NCBI RefSeq assembly: GCF_020921035.1
Contig: NC_063159.1
Coordinates: 3,782,001-3,846,000, forward strand
DNA length: 64,000 nt
Reading direction: 5' to 3'
Source of the DNA: Rhodamnia argentea
Lineage: Eukaryota; Streptophyta; Magnoliopsida; Myrtales; Myrtaceae
The notes below the pieces were generated by a model. The model was not told the origin of the DNA. It saw only the letters and a list, made by a program, of their open reading frames with translations, and ran no database searches. The position numbers and the translations under genes were made by a program. Shown piece after piece: positions 12,201-23,940 of the stretch. The stretch's first letter is position 1. Each line of letters starts with the position of its first letter.

Positions 12201-14125
12201 CCTAAAATATTCCAAACTTTTGGTTAAGTCTCAAATCTACCTCGAAGTTTGTTTTGTTTCAGAAAAAAAAAAAAAACCCCCCAAACTTTAGATACAATCT
12301 CAAATCTACCCTGAACTTTTTTTTTTTCTAAGAGAAAATCACCAATTTCTGCTCTAATCTCAAATCTGCCCCCATTTCCCCTCTGTCTAAGAATCGCCCT
12401 AAGTCCTCTTTTATTTTCATATCCTAGAATGGCTTCATGTTGGACAATTTCAATAATTTTTTATGGGGCGAATTTGTTATCGACGTGGAAATGCCACGTC
12501 GATCCGTACTTATTGCTCAATTACTTCACCGATATGGATTTGTAATCGATGTGGAAATGCCACGTCAAGTTGAGACTGGATCACGGAGATGGTTTGAGAA
12601 TAGATTGAAAATGTGTGAATTTTTTTTAGACAAAACAAAAGTCGGGATAAACCTGGGACTGGACCTAAAGTTGAGAGCTTTTTCCGAGACAAAAGAAAAG
12701 CTCGAGGTAAATTTGGGACTGTACCTCAAAATTAGGGGCTTTATCTAAGACAAAAAAGATTCAGGCCAGATTTTGGAGATTGAACCTACAGTTTGGAGGT
12801 TTTTTAGGAAATTAGACCTTATTATTTGATGTATCGACTTCCGAGTGATAGTTATAACATATTCTCAAGGTACCTAATTTTGTCGATTAGGGCGAGGCAG
12901 AGATGAAAAATCGACATGAGAGAGAGAGACCTTGTGTTTAACTGGTGCACAACCCTAATCCCGCGAAAGTCGCTTGAACTTTTCGGGTTGGCATGCAAGC
13001 AGCTCTCGCATAAATTTAGTGCACCTATTTCTTGACTAATTAGTCCGTTTAATCTTTTCTATTGGTGTTGCTTTTATGGCATTTGAAGGGGAAAAGCAAC
13101 TCGTTCAGGCATGTAGGCCTCGTTCATGGGCTGATGTCCGCTAAATCTATGGGTGCTCTTCTCGTCTTTCCATATGACCAAATCTTCAAGGCCACTAAAG
13201 GCTGCCACAAGAAAGTCATGATTAGATCCATCAAACGGATGGATTTAATAATATCATAAATGATCCGATCCAAATAGACTTATTTAATCCATTTATGACT
13301 CATGCATCGTAATGCAAATCTAGTGATCCAGATCAGATCCGACCCATACCCAATACATATTCTCATCAACCGATATTCCTAAAGTACTTTAATATTAAAT
13401 CTAATATAGGAAAACTCATATCCAAACTGGGATAAAAATGCAGAATGAATAAGCACAAGATCGAGAGAGAATGAAAAGTTGGATCTAAGTAAATTGAAAA
13501 TCCGCTTACGACTTATTTATTACCAATTTAACACTCATTATGTTTAAACCCATTTATGTCCTATTTATTTCATATAACAAACTCATATAACAACTCAAAA
13601 CATCTTATATAGGTTGAGAAATGAATATATGACCTATTTTGACAAATCTAACCGTGATTAAAGGCAGTTTACACGATTATGACGGTAGAGGACCTCCTCC
13701 ATTAGCTCCCTAACATGACAATTTCATTCTCACCTTTGCAAACATCAGACACATAATAGTAATCTTAACTCCAGCATGCCAACACCCTAGGGGAAGTTCC
13801 TACTTTTGTGTTCACGCACACATGTTCTACGTGCTTAAGCACAACACAGGAACAACTGCAACGTAGAATGTAGAAGCAAGAAACTCAATACTTCTCTTCA
13901 AAAGAAAAAAGACATAGCACAATATGTCAAACACATAGACATCAAACAAAATGCACGCCTCAAAAGCCGCAACCAATCCAAAGCACCACAAGGAAAAAAA
14001 TGAAGGAAGCCGACATATGGCAGTCTCTCGCAATGAGGTCGAGCTTGCTCAGATCTTATTTGGCATGTACAAGACACAAGTTCCAGAAATATGGAGACCA
14101 TCATGCTTGCTTATAACTTCAACCA
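9237..14125. repeat. 4.75 kb tandem duplication, copy 2
   Basis: This is the second copy of the block at 4491-9236, in direct orientation. It ends inside the 3' end of the SSUH2-like gene, where the sequence continues into intact coding sequence (CTTCAACCACTCC at 14116-14128) instead of jumping back to block B. It contains the shared Mutator-like element (12191-12818) and keeps the approximately 150 bp (about 13900-14030) that copy 1 has lost. The segment 13946-14110 is the 3' UTR/flank of the minus-strand gene, with the stop codon at 14111-14113. Confidence 0.85.
12191..12818. mobile_element. Mutator-like element with long repetitive inverted arms, copy 2 (628 bp)
   Basis: This is the orthologous copy of the element at 7459-8071, at the same place in the duplicated block. 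It is flanked by TTATTATTTG on both sides (12181-12190 and 12819-12828). The inverted ends and the internal TCTCAAAT-type units are the same. Sharing the insertion point and target duplication shows that it inserted before the 4.75 kb duplication. A longer poly-A run near 12267 is the main length difference. No ORF is conserved. Confidence 0.8.
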
Positions 14126-17100
14126 CTCCAAGCAAGGACAGAGTCCCCAGCAAAATCGAGCCGGATAGTAGTCCTTCAAATAGACCTCCCTGCTGTATCC
14201 AATGATGTAGAAACTGAAGGCCCTCTTACGATGCGTCATGGTCACGCGCGTCACTGGCACGACCGAGATTGTGTGCCTCTCGCATATCACCCTCGCGGTC
14301 GGAGGCACAGCAGCCCTCTCGGAGATGACTTCGGAAGAGAACTTATTGAGGAAGAATGAGTCCGCAAAAAAGGCCGGGGTGCACTGATATGCTTGAGTGT
14401 TGCACAACTGGACCCCTCTTGCTCTGTGGAATACCTCATCCGGAACCGAAGCGGCTCCACTTGTTGCACTCACTTTTCGGGTGGATAGAGTCTTCCTGCA
14501 ACGGCAGAATAGTATCTTAGACCAATGTTTGTTCAACCACCCGATGAATACTCGAGGCATGCAAATTAAAACCGTTCTACTTCTACCCTTCAAAGGACAC
14601 CTAAATCTTCAGAGCTATAAAAACTAACACACTTACACGAAATATACACCTCACAACATGCTATCACAACTGAGCACTGCATATATTTTCTAATAACATA
14701 CTATCACAACTGAAAACATGAAAGCATGTTATCCAACACAATTTTTTGTTGAATTCAAGTTGGTATGCAAATTATAGCATCTCCAGTTCCTGCACTCATA
14801 AGATTTCCACAATTGCTTCGCATTGAACCAATCGCATTGAACCAATAAGGAACTATGTGTGCCATAAGCAGCTGTTATCATGATAAGTTGCTGTTAAGAT
14901 GCAAAACTATAGAGTCCGAAAGTGGAAGCAAGAGTCAACAATACTCTACAGAAATTGAAGGTTTGCTTCCTACGGAAAAACAGGCATATAGTTGTGATTG
15001 TGCAGTAACAGAGGGATAGCAAGCAGGCATTATACATATCTTTGTCAAAAAGTACGGTGTCAAGACTTTTGTGCGACCAGTTAGTTCACCTACTATCTTT
15101 ACAGTGTAGCAAAACTTCCAAAAGCACACGAGCACACATACCATTTGACAACAGCAACACCTCGTGAGAGAAGAGACCCACTTCCGAGACATGTTTTGCA
15201 TTGAATAAGTCCACGAGATCCACAAGTTGCACAAGGAATCTTCCCCTTGCCATTGCATTTGGCACATCTATGAAAACAGTATTATTAACACGATATCATT
15301 CACAATAAACCATCAGCGTACAGTGTTCTGATGCAAGTATATATCAGGAACAATAACAGCACAATCAGATGAGCCAACCAACCAGTCTGCTGAAATCATC
15401 TCGCCCAACAGCATGAACTATCATGATGAGACTAAGATTTTGCACCAAAAATTTGAACTTTGCAGACATTAAGCCCTAGTCTAGATGGAAAAGAATGCTG
15501 ATGACCCGAGAACAAGACAAAGCTTAGGAATATGTAGCCAAGATTGCAAATTTCAGAGCAAAGCTATTACATGGAATCAGATCCATCTCTATGAGCAATT
15601 AAACCCCTTCCATGACAACCAGGGCATGTGGTCATCTGATTTTCCTTATAAAACCCACGTTCCTGATCTTCATTGCAAGTGGGACACACTCGATCTCCCC
15701 GTCCATCACAACCTGCACAACTTTTCTCAAATTATTCTAGTTCATAAACAAAGCCACATATCACATGACCGATCATGATTGTGACGTAAATAGAAATTTT
15801 TCCTCCTTTTTTATCTATTTTTTGAATCTATGTAAGAGGATTATCATAGACGGCATACAGCAGATAACAGAAAAACCCTACGGTGCAGAGGAATAAAGAT
15901 GGCCAGCCAGTATCACAAATTCAAACATCCTTCTATTAAAAGCTGAAGAATTAATGTATCCAAAAATCTACCTGAGCATTTCTCTATAGTCTCAGAATGA
16001 GGAACTTGTGCCCGTGTCTCCTTGTAGGGAACAAATAGGACGGGAAATTGAGATCTCAGATCCAATTCCCAAATTCCCAGTTCAGGACCCTTATCCTTTC
16101 CATCAATGTTGCCGCCACGGTGGGGTTCAGTTTCTCTTATAATTTCTCTCTCCTCCACAAAGGAATCTAAAGTTCCCACATAAACATTGCAATCTTCAAC
16201 TGCGTGAATCTTCCAAGTACGAGCCGGACGACTTCCCCAACAGCAGCGATGACCAACATGATCAATAAGCAACTCCCGTATCTCTACTTCATCCAGTATT
16301 TGCCTACAAAGGTGACCCGGTCAATAGACCATTGTTCCAGCATGCAATAGGCACAACTTTTTTACATCACTTATCAGAGATCATGAAACAAAGGATAATC
16401 GCAGTTACATGTCAAAGTGTCAATTAAACAATGACCAACACTAATATCGCATGGCAAGCAAGAAATACACCCTGCAAGTATTTCTAATCAAAGTTTAATA
16501 CAGGAATATGGCATTCCGTTGGCTTAACTGAAAATACTCACGAGAGTTCCACACAGAAAATGGACGATATGCCAAATTCATCACTCTTGAAAAATAATGG
16601 AATGACACAAAAGCATTTTCACTCGCATGGATTGCAAATCTCAGCATGAAAGCATGCTATATATCATACACTTCCTCCACACTATACTGATTAAACAGGG
16701 AAAAAGGAACAGTTGCATTTTCTTGATCAATATAGTACCTTATCCCTGTTAGAAGTTCTGTGAAAATATGAGTAAAAATCTCCATCCCTTGTATTAAAGA
16801 AAGATGTCATTTTTCAATAATAAAGCTGGAAGGTTAAAAAAAAGACTCACTTTTTTGGTTATACCAATTTTACCGGAGAGACAACAATGAGCTTTATTCC
16901 ATGACAAGTCAGAAACTTTACGGAATTCTGAAGGATGGGAAAAAAAAAAAAAACCTATAGGAAGTGGCTGACGAGAGTTGGTTATTTCTCAAGGATAACA
17001 GTAGCATTCCCAGCAAACCAAGCTTCCTATATAAACGTTACAGAAAGTGTTGAAGGCAATCACACTTCTCTTTTCTCTGTACTGGGCATCCAATTAACCC

Positions 17101-18140
17101 TCTTTCGTCTGACCAAGGATTATATTATGCATGTACCAATACACATCTGAAAATTAAAAAAAAAAAAACTAGTTCATTATGTGATTTCAAACCACATAAG
17201 TATCATGATCCTGCAAACTGAATCGAGAGCACCAGACAATATTACGAGATAAAGATGTTTCAGCTGAGCTGGATGGACAACTGAAACTATGGCAGCAACA
17301 AAAGTAAATTGAAGTAGGGAAGGCTGGAAGCACAAGAAAATGACTGAAAACTTTGTGTCATAACTCGTTACGGTATGACTGGGGAGTAGCAAAATTGTTT
17401 CAGCTAACTGTTACACACATGGAAAATGATCCTCAAGAAAAAACAACAGCGGATCCACCAGGTCGTACCTCTGAAATTCACTGGTGGTTCCACCATAGCC
17501 CTCTCCATATCCACCTTGATATACAATTGCTTGCTCTGCAGAGCACAAGATTCGATAGTGATAAGAACTGAGTTAAACTGCCCCGTCCCAAAGTTTCGAC
17601 TTTCCAGCACGAAGAGTCGAACCCAAAATCAATCAAGCCAAAGGATCACGCATTCCGCAGTTTCGCAAGCCGAACGACGATCATAATCACGACGTTTAGC
17701 AAGTAATTAAAAGATTCAGGCACCCAAATTTCATCTACCCAACCCACATTCTTGCAGAATACGCTTAACCCAGAATCCAAAATTCGGAGATAGGCGACGC
17801 ACGTACCACTGGGAGCGGGATCGGGCTCGGGCGAAGAGACGAGAGCGGCGTGGATAGAGGGCGGATAGCGATCGGAGACGGCGGCGGCGGAACGAATCTC
17901 GTCGACGCTGACTTCGGTGCCAGCCAAAGAAGCGGTGGGGATCACAGAGCCGGTCCTGCCCACGTACTGGTACGACCGCCACTTGTCGGGCGCGGTCTCT
18001 TTTTCCCCATTTTCGCTCCTTATCTCTTCAAGTGGACCCCGAAAGTCACAAGACCGAGACTAGACATTCCAGTCGCAAGAACGGAAGAGGGAAACCCAGA
18101 GAGCAAAACGATGCGTACCTGAGAGCAGAGGTTCCTCCAT
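14111..18140 (-). CDS. SSUH2-like / DnaJ-type Cys-rich domain protein, seven exons, 430 aa
   Basis: Predicted exons on the minus strand are 18140-18119, 18025-17807, 17535-17469, 16303-15972, 15712-15571, 15267-15142 and 14495-14111. All introns are GT-AG, the phases agree, and together they give 430 codons. The start is the ATG at 18140. The N-terminal third is plant-specific (VGRTGSVIPTASLAGTEVS, then EPDPAPS). The middle has LLIDHVGHRCCWG and LDLRSQFPVLFVPYKETR. Residues about 211-300 carry repeated CxxCxGxG-like zinc-binding units (CSGCDGRG, CPTC, CPGCHGRG, CAKCNGKG, CATCGSRG, CKTCLGSG), as in the DnaJ zinc finger. There is no J domain. The C-terminal 128 residues are the conserved SSUH2-type tail ending in CLEWLKL. 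The family is thought to be chaperone-like, and its client is unknown. The first intron's acceptor (before 18025) is the least certain junction. The 3' end was copied by the neighbouring tandem duplication. Confidence 0.85.
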
Positions 18141-19487
18141 CTTTCTGGTCTCAGAGGGCACTCACAGAGAGGGAGGGAGGCAGAGGTCGAATATAAACGC
18201 GGGGAAACTGCCTTTCCTTAACCAAGAAGGTAAGAGAAGCTACGAGGGAAGCGATTTTTGTCTGAATTCGAGTCGTAGCAAGATGGGAGGAGGGTCCACG
18301 CCTTACAGGATGGAGATGAGGAGGCGCGCGATGAGAAGGATCGATGCAAGAAATGCGTTCGACTTTCCTTTCCCTTTGTTTTTTCACTGTCTTTGATACG
18401 TGTTTAATATGATTCTTAAACTATATAAAATTAATTCAAGTTAAGGAATCACGTTATACATTAAATTAAAATGTAAAAATCATTTATTTCATTATTCATA
18501 CATCATTCTACTTAGGAGGCGTCCTAAAATGCAGTTAGATACGATATTTTCAAAGTGGTGGATTGATATTATTTTCTTGACCTAAAAATGAACAACAATA
18601 AAAGAAAAAAAAAACACTCCAAGGCGGAAAATAATGGAAAAAAAAATGAAAATGATTTAGTTATCACTGATGGGCAATTGAGATCAGGCTTTGGATATGT
18701 GATTGAATAGGGAAATGAATGAAACATGGGTTCTATGGGCAAGATCAATCATGGTTGATGAATAGACTTACTATATGAATTAGAATGGGGGATCTATTCC
18801 TATATGCTACACTCATCTCATGCACCCTCCAGTCCACAGTTGGTTGGGTTCACATCACATATCTACTTCTCACCCAAAGAAGTAAAAAAATAAAAGGAAA
18901 AAGGACAAAAAAAAAAAAAAAGGACTCCTGCCTCACTGCTCACTCTTGCGCTCCCTTTGTATCTTTACCTCTACCAACTCACTACCCCCGCCTTAGCACT
19001 AACCATAACCAACTACCATTGGGACCGCTATTACAAGCTATTGCCATCAAAGCCCACATCGTGATTCTCTTTCTCTCTGTACCGCCTATTATGCATCTCT
19101 GTAATCCATGACTGTCACCTTCTCCGTGGTTGATGGCCACAAAATCAAGACCAACCATAGTTGTCGACCTATCCCATCATATTTCTAACTTAGAGGCCAC
19201 TGTATGTGTTATGTGTTGTGTGCATATTGCAAAACCTTACTTCCTCACTCACCCGTCCCCACCCCCGGCCCCTTGAGAATGTGAGGAATCGAACCCTAAC
19301 CTCCCCTTTCCCTAATGGAAAGGGCGGTCACTGGGGCAACTCCTAATTGTTATCATAAGAGGGAGATTGCAAAGCAGTAACTCAATCATAGAGACAGAGG
19401 AGACAATAATGATAGCCGATGTCGACGATTTTGTTGTATGTAACTCAAAGGTAGTGACATGTGAAGGTTAAAAGGCATATATGATAC
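18141..19487. other. Intergenic region: SSUH2-like gene promoter side and a SINE candidate
   Basis: The part next to 18140 is the 5' UTR and promoter of the minus-strand gene; it is purine-rich and has a weak TATA-like TTTATAT on the minus strand near 18193-18199. From 18400 the DNA is AT-rich with A-runs (about 18604 and 18907). A candidate tRNA-derived SINE lies at about 19215-19355 (separate entry). I see no supported protein gene. The retrotransposon begins at 19488. Confidence 0.5.
19215..19355 (-). mobile_element. Candidate tRNA-derived SINE fragment
   Basis: Read on the minus strand, this stretch has a near-perfect RNA polymerase III B box, GGTTCGATTCC (19285-19295). About 40 bases upstream lies a TTGCCCCAGTGA segment (about 19332-19343) resembling an A box. 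The region between is pyrimidine/purine biased (CTTTCCATTAGGG), as in many plant SINEs. I cannot see clear target duplications or a poly-A/poly-T tail, so this may be a truncated copy or a decayed tRNA-related sequence. Confidence 0.4.
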
Positions 19488-19807
19488 CGTTGACACTTAA
19501 AATAATCCAAGAGAGACTCGTGACAAGCACGTGAGGAAGCGATAATCGGCTACAGGAAGGGACACCGAAGCAAGGAACGTATCAATCGGAAAGGTGCCAC
19601 GTGTCGGGATAAATTCCGGCGCCACTTCCTTCTAGAGCAAGAAAAGCGCGCGGAGGGAGGCCACGATCGAAGCGGTTGGCGGTAATCCCCACGAGGTAAA
19701 AAGAAAAGGCGCGAAGACCGGGAAACCGTCATCCACGTGGCTTATGGAAAAGAGCAAAGCGTGGGGGCAAAGGAAGAAACCGCTCGGCGGTTACCAAAGA
19801 GCTTGCC

Positions 19808-19815
19808 TATAAATA
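19808..19815 (+). promoter_or_regulatory. LTR TATA box
   Basis: TATAAATA sits in CCTATAAATACC, a textbook plant TATA context, within the 5' LTR. Transcription of the genomic RNA would start about 30 bp downstream, near 19840. The same box is at 34540-34547 in the 3' LTR. Confidence 0.7.
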
Positions 19816-19935
19816 CCTCGCAATAGCAAGATACAAAGACACGACAAATCCAAAACACTTGCATTTTCAAATTAGCTCTTAGCTCTTAACCTTTAGCCTT
19901 TAGCCTAGCCTAGTTGTAGCTTTCGGATCCCCGTC

Positions 19936-20174
19936 GTCGATTCAATTCCGGCGAGTATCATATCCAGAGTTAGGTGTCGTCGATTAGATTCCGGCGTCTA
20001 CTCGTTAGGTTCATCACCGTCGATTAAATTCCGGTGTTGCACCCTTCACCCATCCCGTCCAAGACCGTCGATTCAATTCCGGTATTGTGTCCTATAATTC
20101 CCCGTCCAGTCTTGTTGATTGAATTCCAGCATTGTGTCCTACGTTATTTCCCGATCCCGTCGATTCAATTCCAG
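19936..20174 (+). repeat. Six-fold 16 bp motif in LTR R/U5
   Basis: The motif GTCGATTCAATTCCGG, with one to four changes per copy, recurs six times with spacing 43, 40, 48, 47 and 45 bp. Between copies there is unrelated sequence ending in CGT or CCGT. The set is conserved in the 3' LTR (34668-34906). It lies downstream of the TATA box, so it would be in the RNA. Confidence 0.85.
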
Positions 20175-20450
20175 GGTCACGTCGAAGTCTGTCAACATAT
20201 CGTCACCATTGCGCATTGGGCCGTCGAAGTTGTCGAAAACCCGTTCGTAACGCGCCCTTTTGTGTAAATCTATTGCATTTGACACTCTCTGTCCAAAACC
20301 GACCCGGAACCCCTTTTCGGAAAACGAACGGATTAAGTTCGATAAAAGATTCTCGCGTAAGCAACCTTCATTGGGCCATAGTCAATCTGGGCTTAGAACC
20401 CATAACCAGCAAAGCCTTGTCGAGGGATTTTAACGCGCAACAATCTTTTT

Positions 20451-20469
20451 TGGCACGCCCGGTGGGACC
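20451..20469 (+). promoter_or_regulatory. Primer-binding site for minus-strand DNA synthesis
   Basis: TGGCACGCCCGGTGGGACC starts eight bases after the 5' LTR. TGG is complementary to the CCA end of a tRNA. The sequence resembles the primer site of other Tat-type elements and is closest, among those I can recall, to an arginine tRNA. I could not align it to a tRNA set, so the tRNA identity is a guess. Confidence 0.7.
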
Positions 20470-20564
20470 TTTGGTGTCGGTTCGAGAGAAGTGCTATGCC
20501 ACGCACATGAGGACGTAACAACATAGACGGTGGTGGAGACGAACCCCAGGAAGAAATACAACGA

Positions 20565-22515
20565 ATGGAGTCATCCACGGCCCACCAAGAGGACGTCGAG
20601 GTCTCTCGACGTAACATTGAGGAGCCAAGGAGAAATCCGGAAATGACGCATGTCATGTTAACATCGATAAGGCGTACCATCGAAGAAGTCCGGAACGAGT
20701 TTGCTGATCACATGGTCCAACGGATGACCGAAGTTGTCGGGCCGTTAATCATCAACACGTATCACGAATGTGCTGCGGGGTAGCATGGGACTACAATTAA
20801 TCCACCTCATGCTCAAGAAGGGAATGGTTTCGTGCCAACAGAAAACGGGGGTCTACCAAGAACAACACCGCCAAATGGAGGTCTTGCGAGGGCGAATGCT
20901 CAACCTTTAGCACCTCCGCGGATTCTGCAACGAGGGGAGACGTTGCCGGCCAATGAACCTAGACCCACGGTAAATGCGGACACATGTATGTTCCCTAGAC
21001 ATCCTATTCGACAAGATATACCTGCGGATACCGTTATGCTTCCGGGACACCCTGTTCGATAAGACGAGAATATGGCTCGTCGGGAAGTAGCTGCCCTACA
21101 TAACCCCGTCCCTATCAATGAACAACCGGTACCCATGATTATCGAAAATCAGGGGGCAATGCCCTTTAGGGGGCAATGGCAGGCTAGGGGGCAAGATCAA
21201 TTACCCCAAGTCGGGGGGCAAGGACAAGATCGACACCAGGCCGCACGACCTGGATATCGCCAGATGAATCGGGCCCTACAACCACCAGGTCCCGAGCCAA
21301 TGTTTCACTTTGTTGTGCAACCCATATATCATCCACCACAACTTGAATATCAAATGCCATATCAACCGCAGTACCATCGATCAGTATTCGACCGTGTACC
21401 CGTATACATGGACCCAATGGTAGGATACCGGGCTAATGTTTACCGAAAACCGTACCCAGATTGGATGGATACGATCCCGTATCCAAGAGGGTTTAAAATA
21501 CCCGAGTTCACATTTTTTTCTGGCGAGGATGATCAGCCCACGTATGAACATATCAATCGTTTCCTAGCACTATGTGGGGATGCTACACATGCGGATCACT
21601 GGAAATTAAGGCTCTTTCCATTATCCTTGTCGAAAACAGCCTTTACATGGTATACCGCACTACCACCCAATTCGGTGTTGACATGGGAACAGATGGAGCG
21701 CTTGTTTCATGGCCGGTTTCAAAGAGCGGTGTCGAACGGGTCGGTAGCGGATTTGTCGACAATGAAGCAAATGACAAACGAGACGGTCGACCGGTTTATT
21801 GCAAGGTTTAAACGGGCTAGGAACAAATGCTTAGTTCCTTTACCGGAAAAGACATTTGCTGAGTTCGCTTTCAACGGATTGAAATTCGAAATACGAGATA
21901 GGATGGTGGGGCATCCATGTGCAGATCTATTCGAATTATCCACGATGGCAACAAAGCATGAAAGCTCGCTCAAGGAAAAAGACAAAAGGCATACCCGAAG
22001 AGGAGATGCAAGTTTTGTCGAGCCACCCGATTTCGACGAAGAGTCAACGGAGCCTGTTGAGGTAGCCGTCGCCCAATTAACCATCGACAAGCCATACACT
22101 TGCCAAGCACCGAAGCCAGCAAGGATGAAAGAAAAGTCAACTATAATGGCTAAAGCAAAAGAGGCGGTGTACTATTCATTCGATGTGAATCGGGCGTAAG
22201 AAATTTTCGACATATCGCTGGCCGACGGACAAATCGAGCCGACGGAGGGGCGTAAGATACCGTCCAAAGAAGAATTAGCGGGGAAGAAGTATTGCAAATG
22301 GCACCACTCATGGAGCCATAACACATCGGATTGTCTAGTCCTTAAAAAGAACATTTAAGAAGCGATTCGACAAGGAAAGATCAAATTCGCTGAAGACAAA
22401 GGGAAACCCTCGATGGATGTGGACGCGGATCATTTTCCAATGATGACTGGAATGGTATCTTTAAAGTAGTCGAGTAAAGGCCATACGTCAACAAATTATG
22501 CGCTTATTGCAGGCG
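20565..22515 (+). pseudogene. gag: gag of the Tat element (broken)
   Basis: Capsid/nucleocapsid polyprotein of the retrotransposon. One reading frame runs from the ATG at 20565 to about 22515. A proline/glutamine-rich N-terminal part is followed by a typical gag core (FKIPEFTFFSGEDDQPTYEH, then FPLSLSKTAFTWYTALPP and ADLSTMKQMTNETVDRFIAR; 21500-21800). The frame ends in a zinc-knuckle-like CKWHHSWSHNTSDC (22293-22334), which keeps C-x2-H-x4-H-x4-C spacing with His in the second position. In-frame stops lie at 20781, 21060, 22197, 22356 and 22467, and the frame is lost near 22515. The largest open piece is 21072-22199 (375 codons). It cannot make a full-length protein. Confidence 0.85.
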
Positions 22516-22519
22516 AAAA

Positions 22520-23940
22520 TTGGGAAACATGAATACACCCGAGGAAGGGTACCAAAAGAGCGATCGAACTAGTCGGAGGGATAAGACGCCTTTTCACATC
22601 GAAAGTACCGGACCTCGAAGAAGTTCCAATCATCGGAGAGTTTATAAGTCATTTAAGCGGAGATACGATGAAGGGGACCCCACAATTGGTACTTTAGGTG
22701 AGCCAAGCGGCAAGTTTGATTATTACGTAAGCTATGGTCCACCAACCCCACATCCTCAAGAAAGAGTCCACTATGGATGGGGAAAGGAGTTCGACAGAAA
22801 TTTTCGACAAGGCCTTCATAAGCCACATCGTCGACGCACTCTTAAGATACCAAGCAACCCTGTAGAGGGGTCATGGTATGAGGTGACGGAAGATCAAGAA
22901 AAGGAGAAAATCTTGACCCGAACTCAGAAGAGAAGGGTGCAAAGAAAGAACAGGGTCCGCATACTACGGCAACAGGAGATTCCGGCCAGTCATGACTCGA
23001 TGGCAGCGGCTCCTAACCGCACCAAACTGCGGAGGCCGAGAAATCTGGTTTGGCGACGACGACTAGAAGAGACACACCCAGCTCAAGAAAAAGAGGACAA
23101 GGGTACAAAGACACGTAAAACATCCGCGTCTAAATCCCGATTTAAAACCCCTGTTAGCGTGTCGGTATCCCCTCTAAGCTCTTGTATGGTACGAGTTAAA
23201 TTGCCACGCGAGTTTCGACTCGAATCGACCTCAGGTGACGGCGGCGACAAAGAAACGACGCAAGAAAAGGAAGGGGCTCGGTTTTGCTTCGGCGATGAAG
23301 AAACCATGGAATTCGGGAAACCCATGGAAGATCTCTCAAATCATTTGAGGTCGCTCAATATAAATGCCAAGATCAACGGACGGCCGGTAATGAAAGTACT
23401 TGTGGATGGGGGTTCAACGTTAAATCTCATTCCATACCGCTTCTTCAAGAAAATAGGAAGAAATGATGATGAAATAATCCCATCGAATATACAATTGTCC
23501 GATTTCACTCGCGAAATTACTCAAGTAAAGGGAGTATATGTCGGCGACCCGACCGTCGGATCTAAAACATCGAGGACGTCTTTTGCGTCGTCGACGCCGA
23601 CGGATCTTATAACTTGCTGTTGGGACGAGATTGGATACATGGAAACCAATGTGTCCCATTGACGCTTCACCAGATCTTGGCATTTTGGAATGGGGACAAA
23701 GTCGAATATGTAAAAGCCAATTTCCGGACTTGTGTTACCTGGACCCGTATATCCGGCCGGGACAAAGTGATGCCGGATGATTGCCTTCGCATATCCAAGC
23801 CGCCCGAAGTGGACCCAAGAGATATTGCATTCTGCCGTTTCGACAAAGGGAATACCAAATGGATCCCAAGAAAGGAACCGGTGGAACCAATCGACCCGTT
23901 TTCCGATGGAAAGTCGGTCATTTGCGCAAAACCTCGCTAA
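22520..23940 (+). pseudogene. pol: Pol: linker and aspartic protease (frameshifted)
   Basis: The first 380 codons (22520-23662) are basic and poorly conserved, then enter the retroviral-type aspartic protease. The active-site motif is VDGGSTLNLIP (about 23404) and the second conserved motif, LLGRDWIHGN (about 23620-23650), lies in another frame. A frameshift therefore falls between about 23555 and 23600, and a second one near 23930 brings the frame back to that of RT. The protease would cut the polyprotein in the virus-like particle. Because of the shifts this copy should be inactive. Confidence 0.85.

Larger units (their letters stand above)
19488..20442 (+). repeat. 5' LTR (955 bp)
   Basis: It begins CGTTGACACTTAA (the other LTR has TGTTGACAC) and ends GCGCAACA. 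A TATA box TATAAATA lies at 19808-19815, so U3 is roughly the first 345 bp. Downstream, the transcribed R/U5 part contains six degenerate copies of GTCGATTCAATTCCGG (19936, 19979, 20019, 20067, 20114, 20159). The short ORFs over this region, which repeat in the 3' LTR, are not genes. Confidence 0.95.

Noticed and set aside
19936..20174. Regular direct repeats considered as a CRISPR-like array
   Set aside because: Repeats are degenerate, short and inside an LTR of a eukaryotic retrotransposon. A CRISPR array is not plausible here.
20034..20518. ORFs over the 5' LTR (77 and 128 codons) that recur in the 3' LTR
   Set aside because: They recur because the LTRs are repeats. They are not conserved as protein and lie in the leader region.
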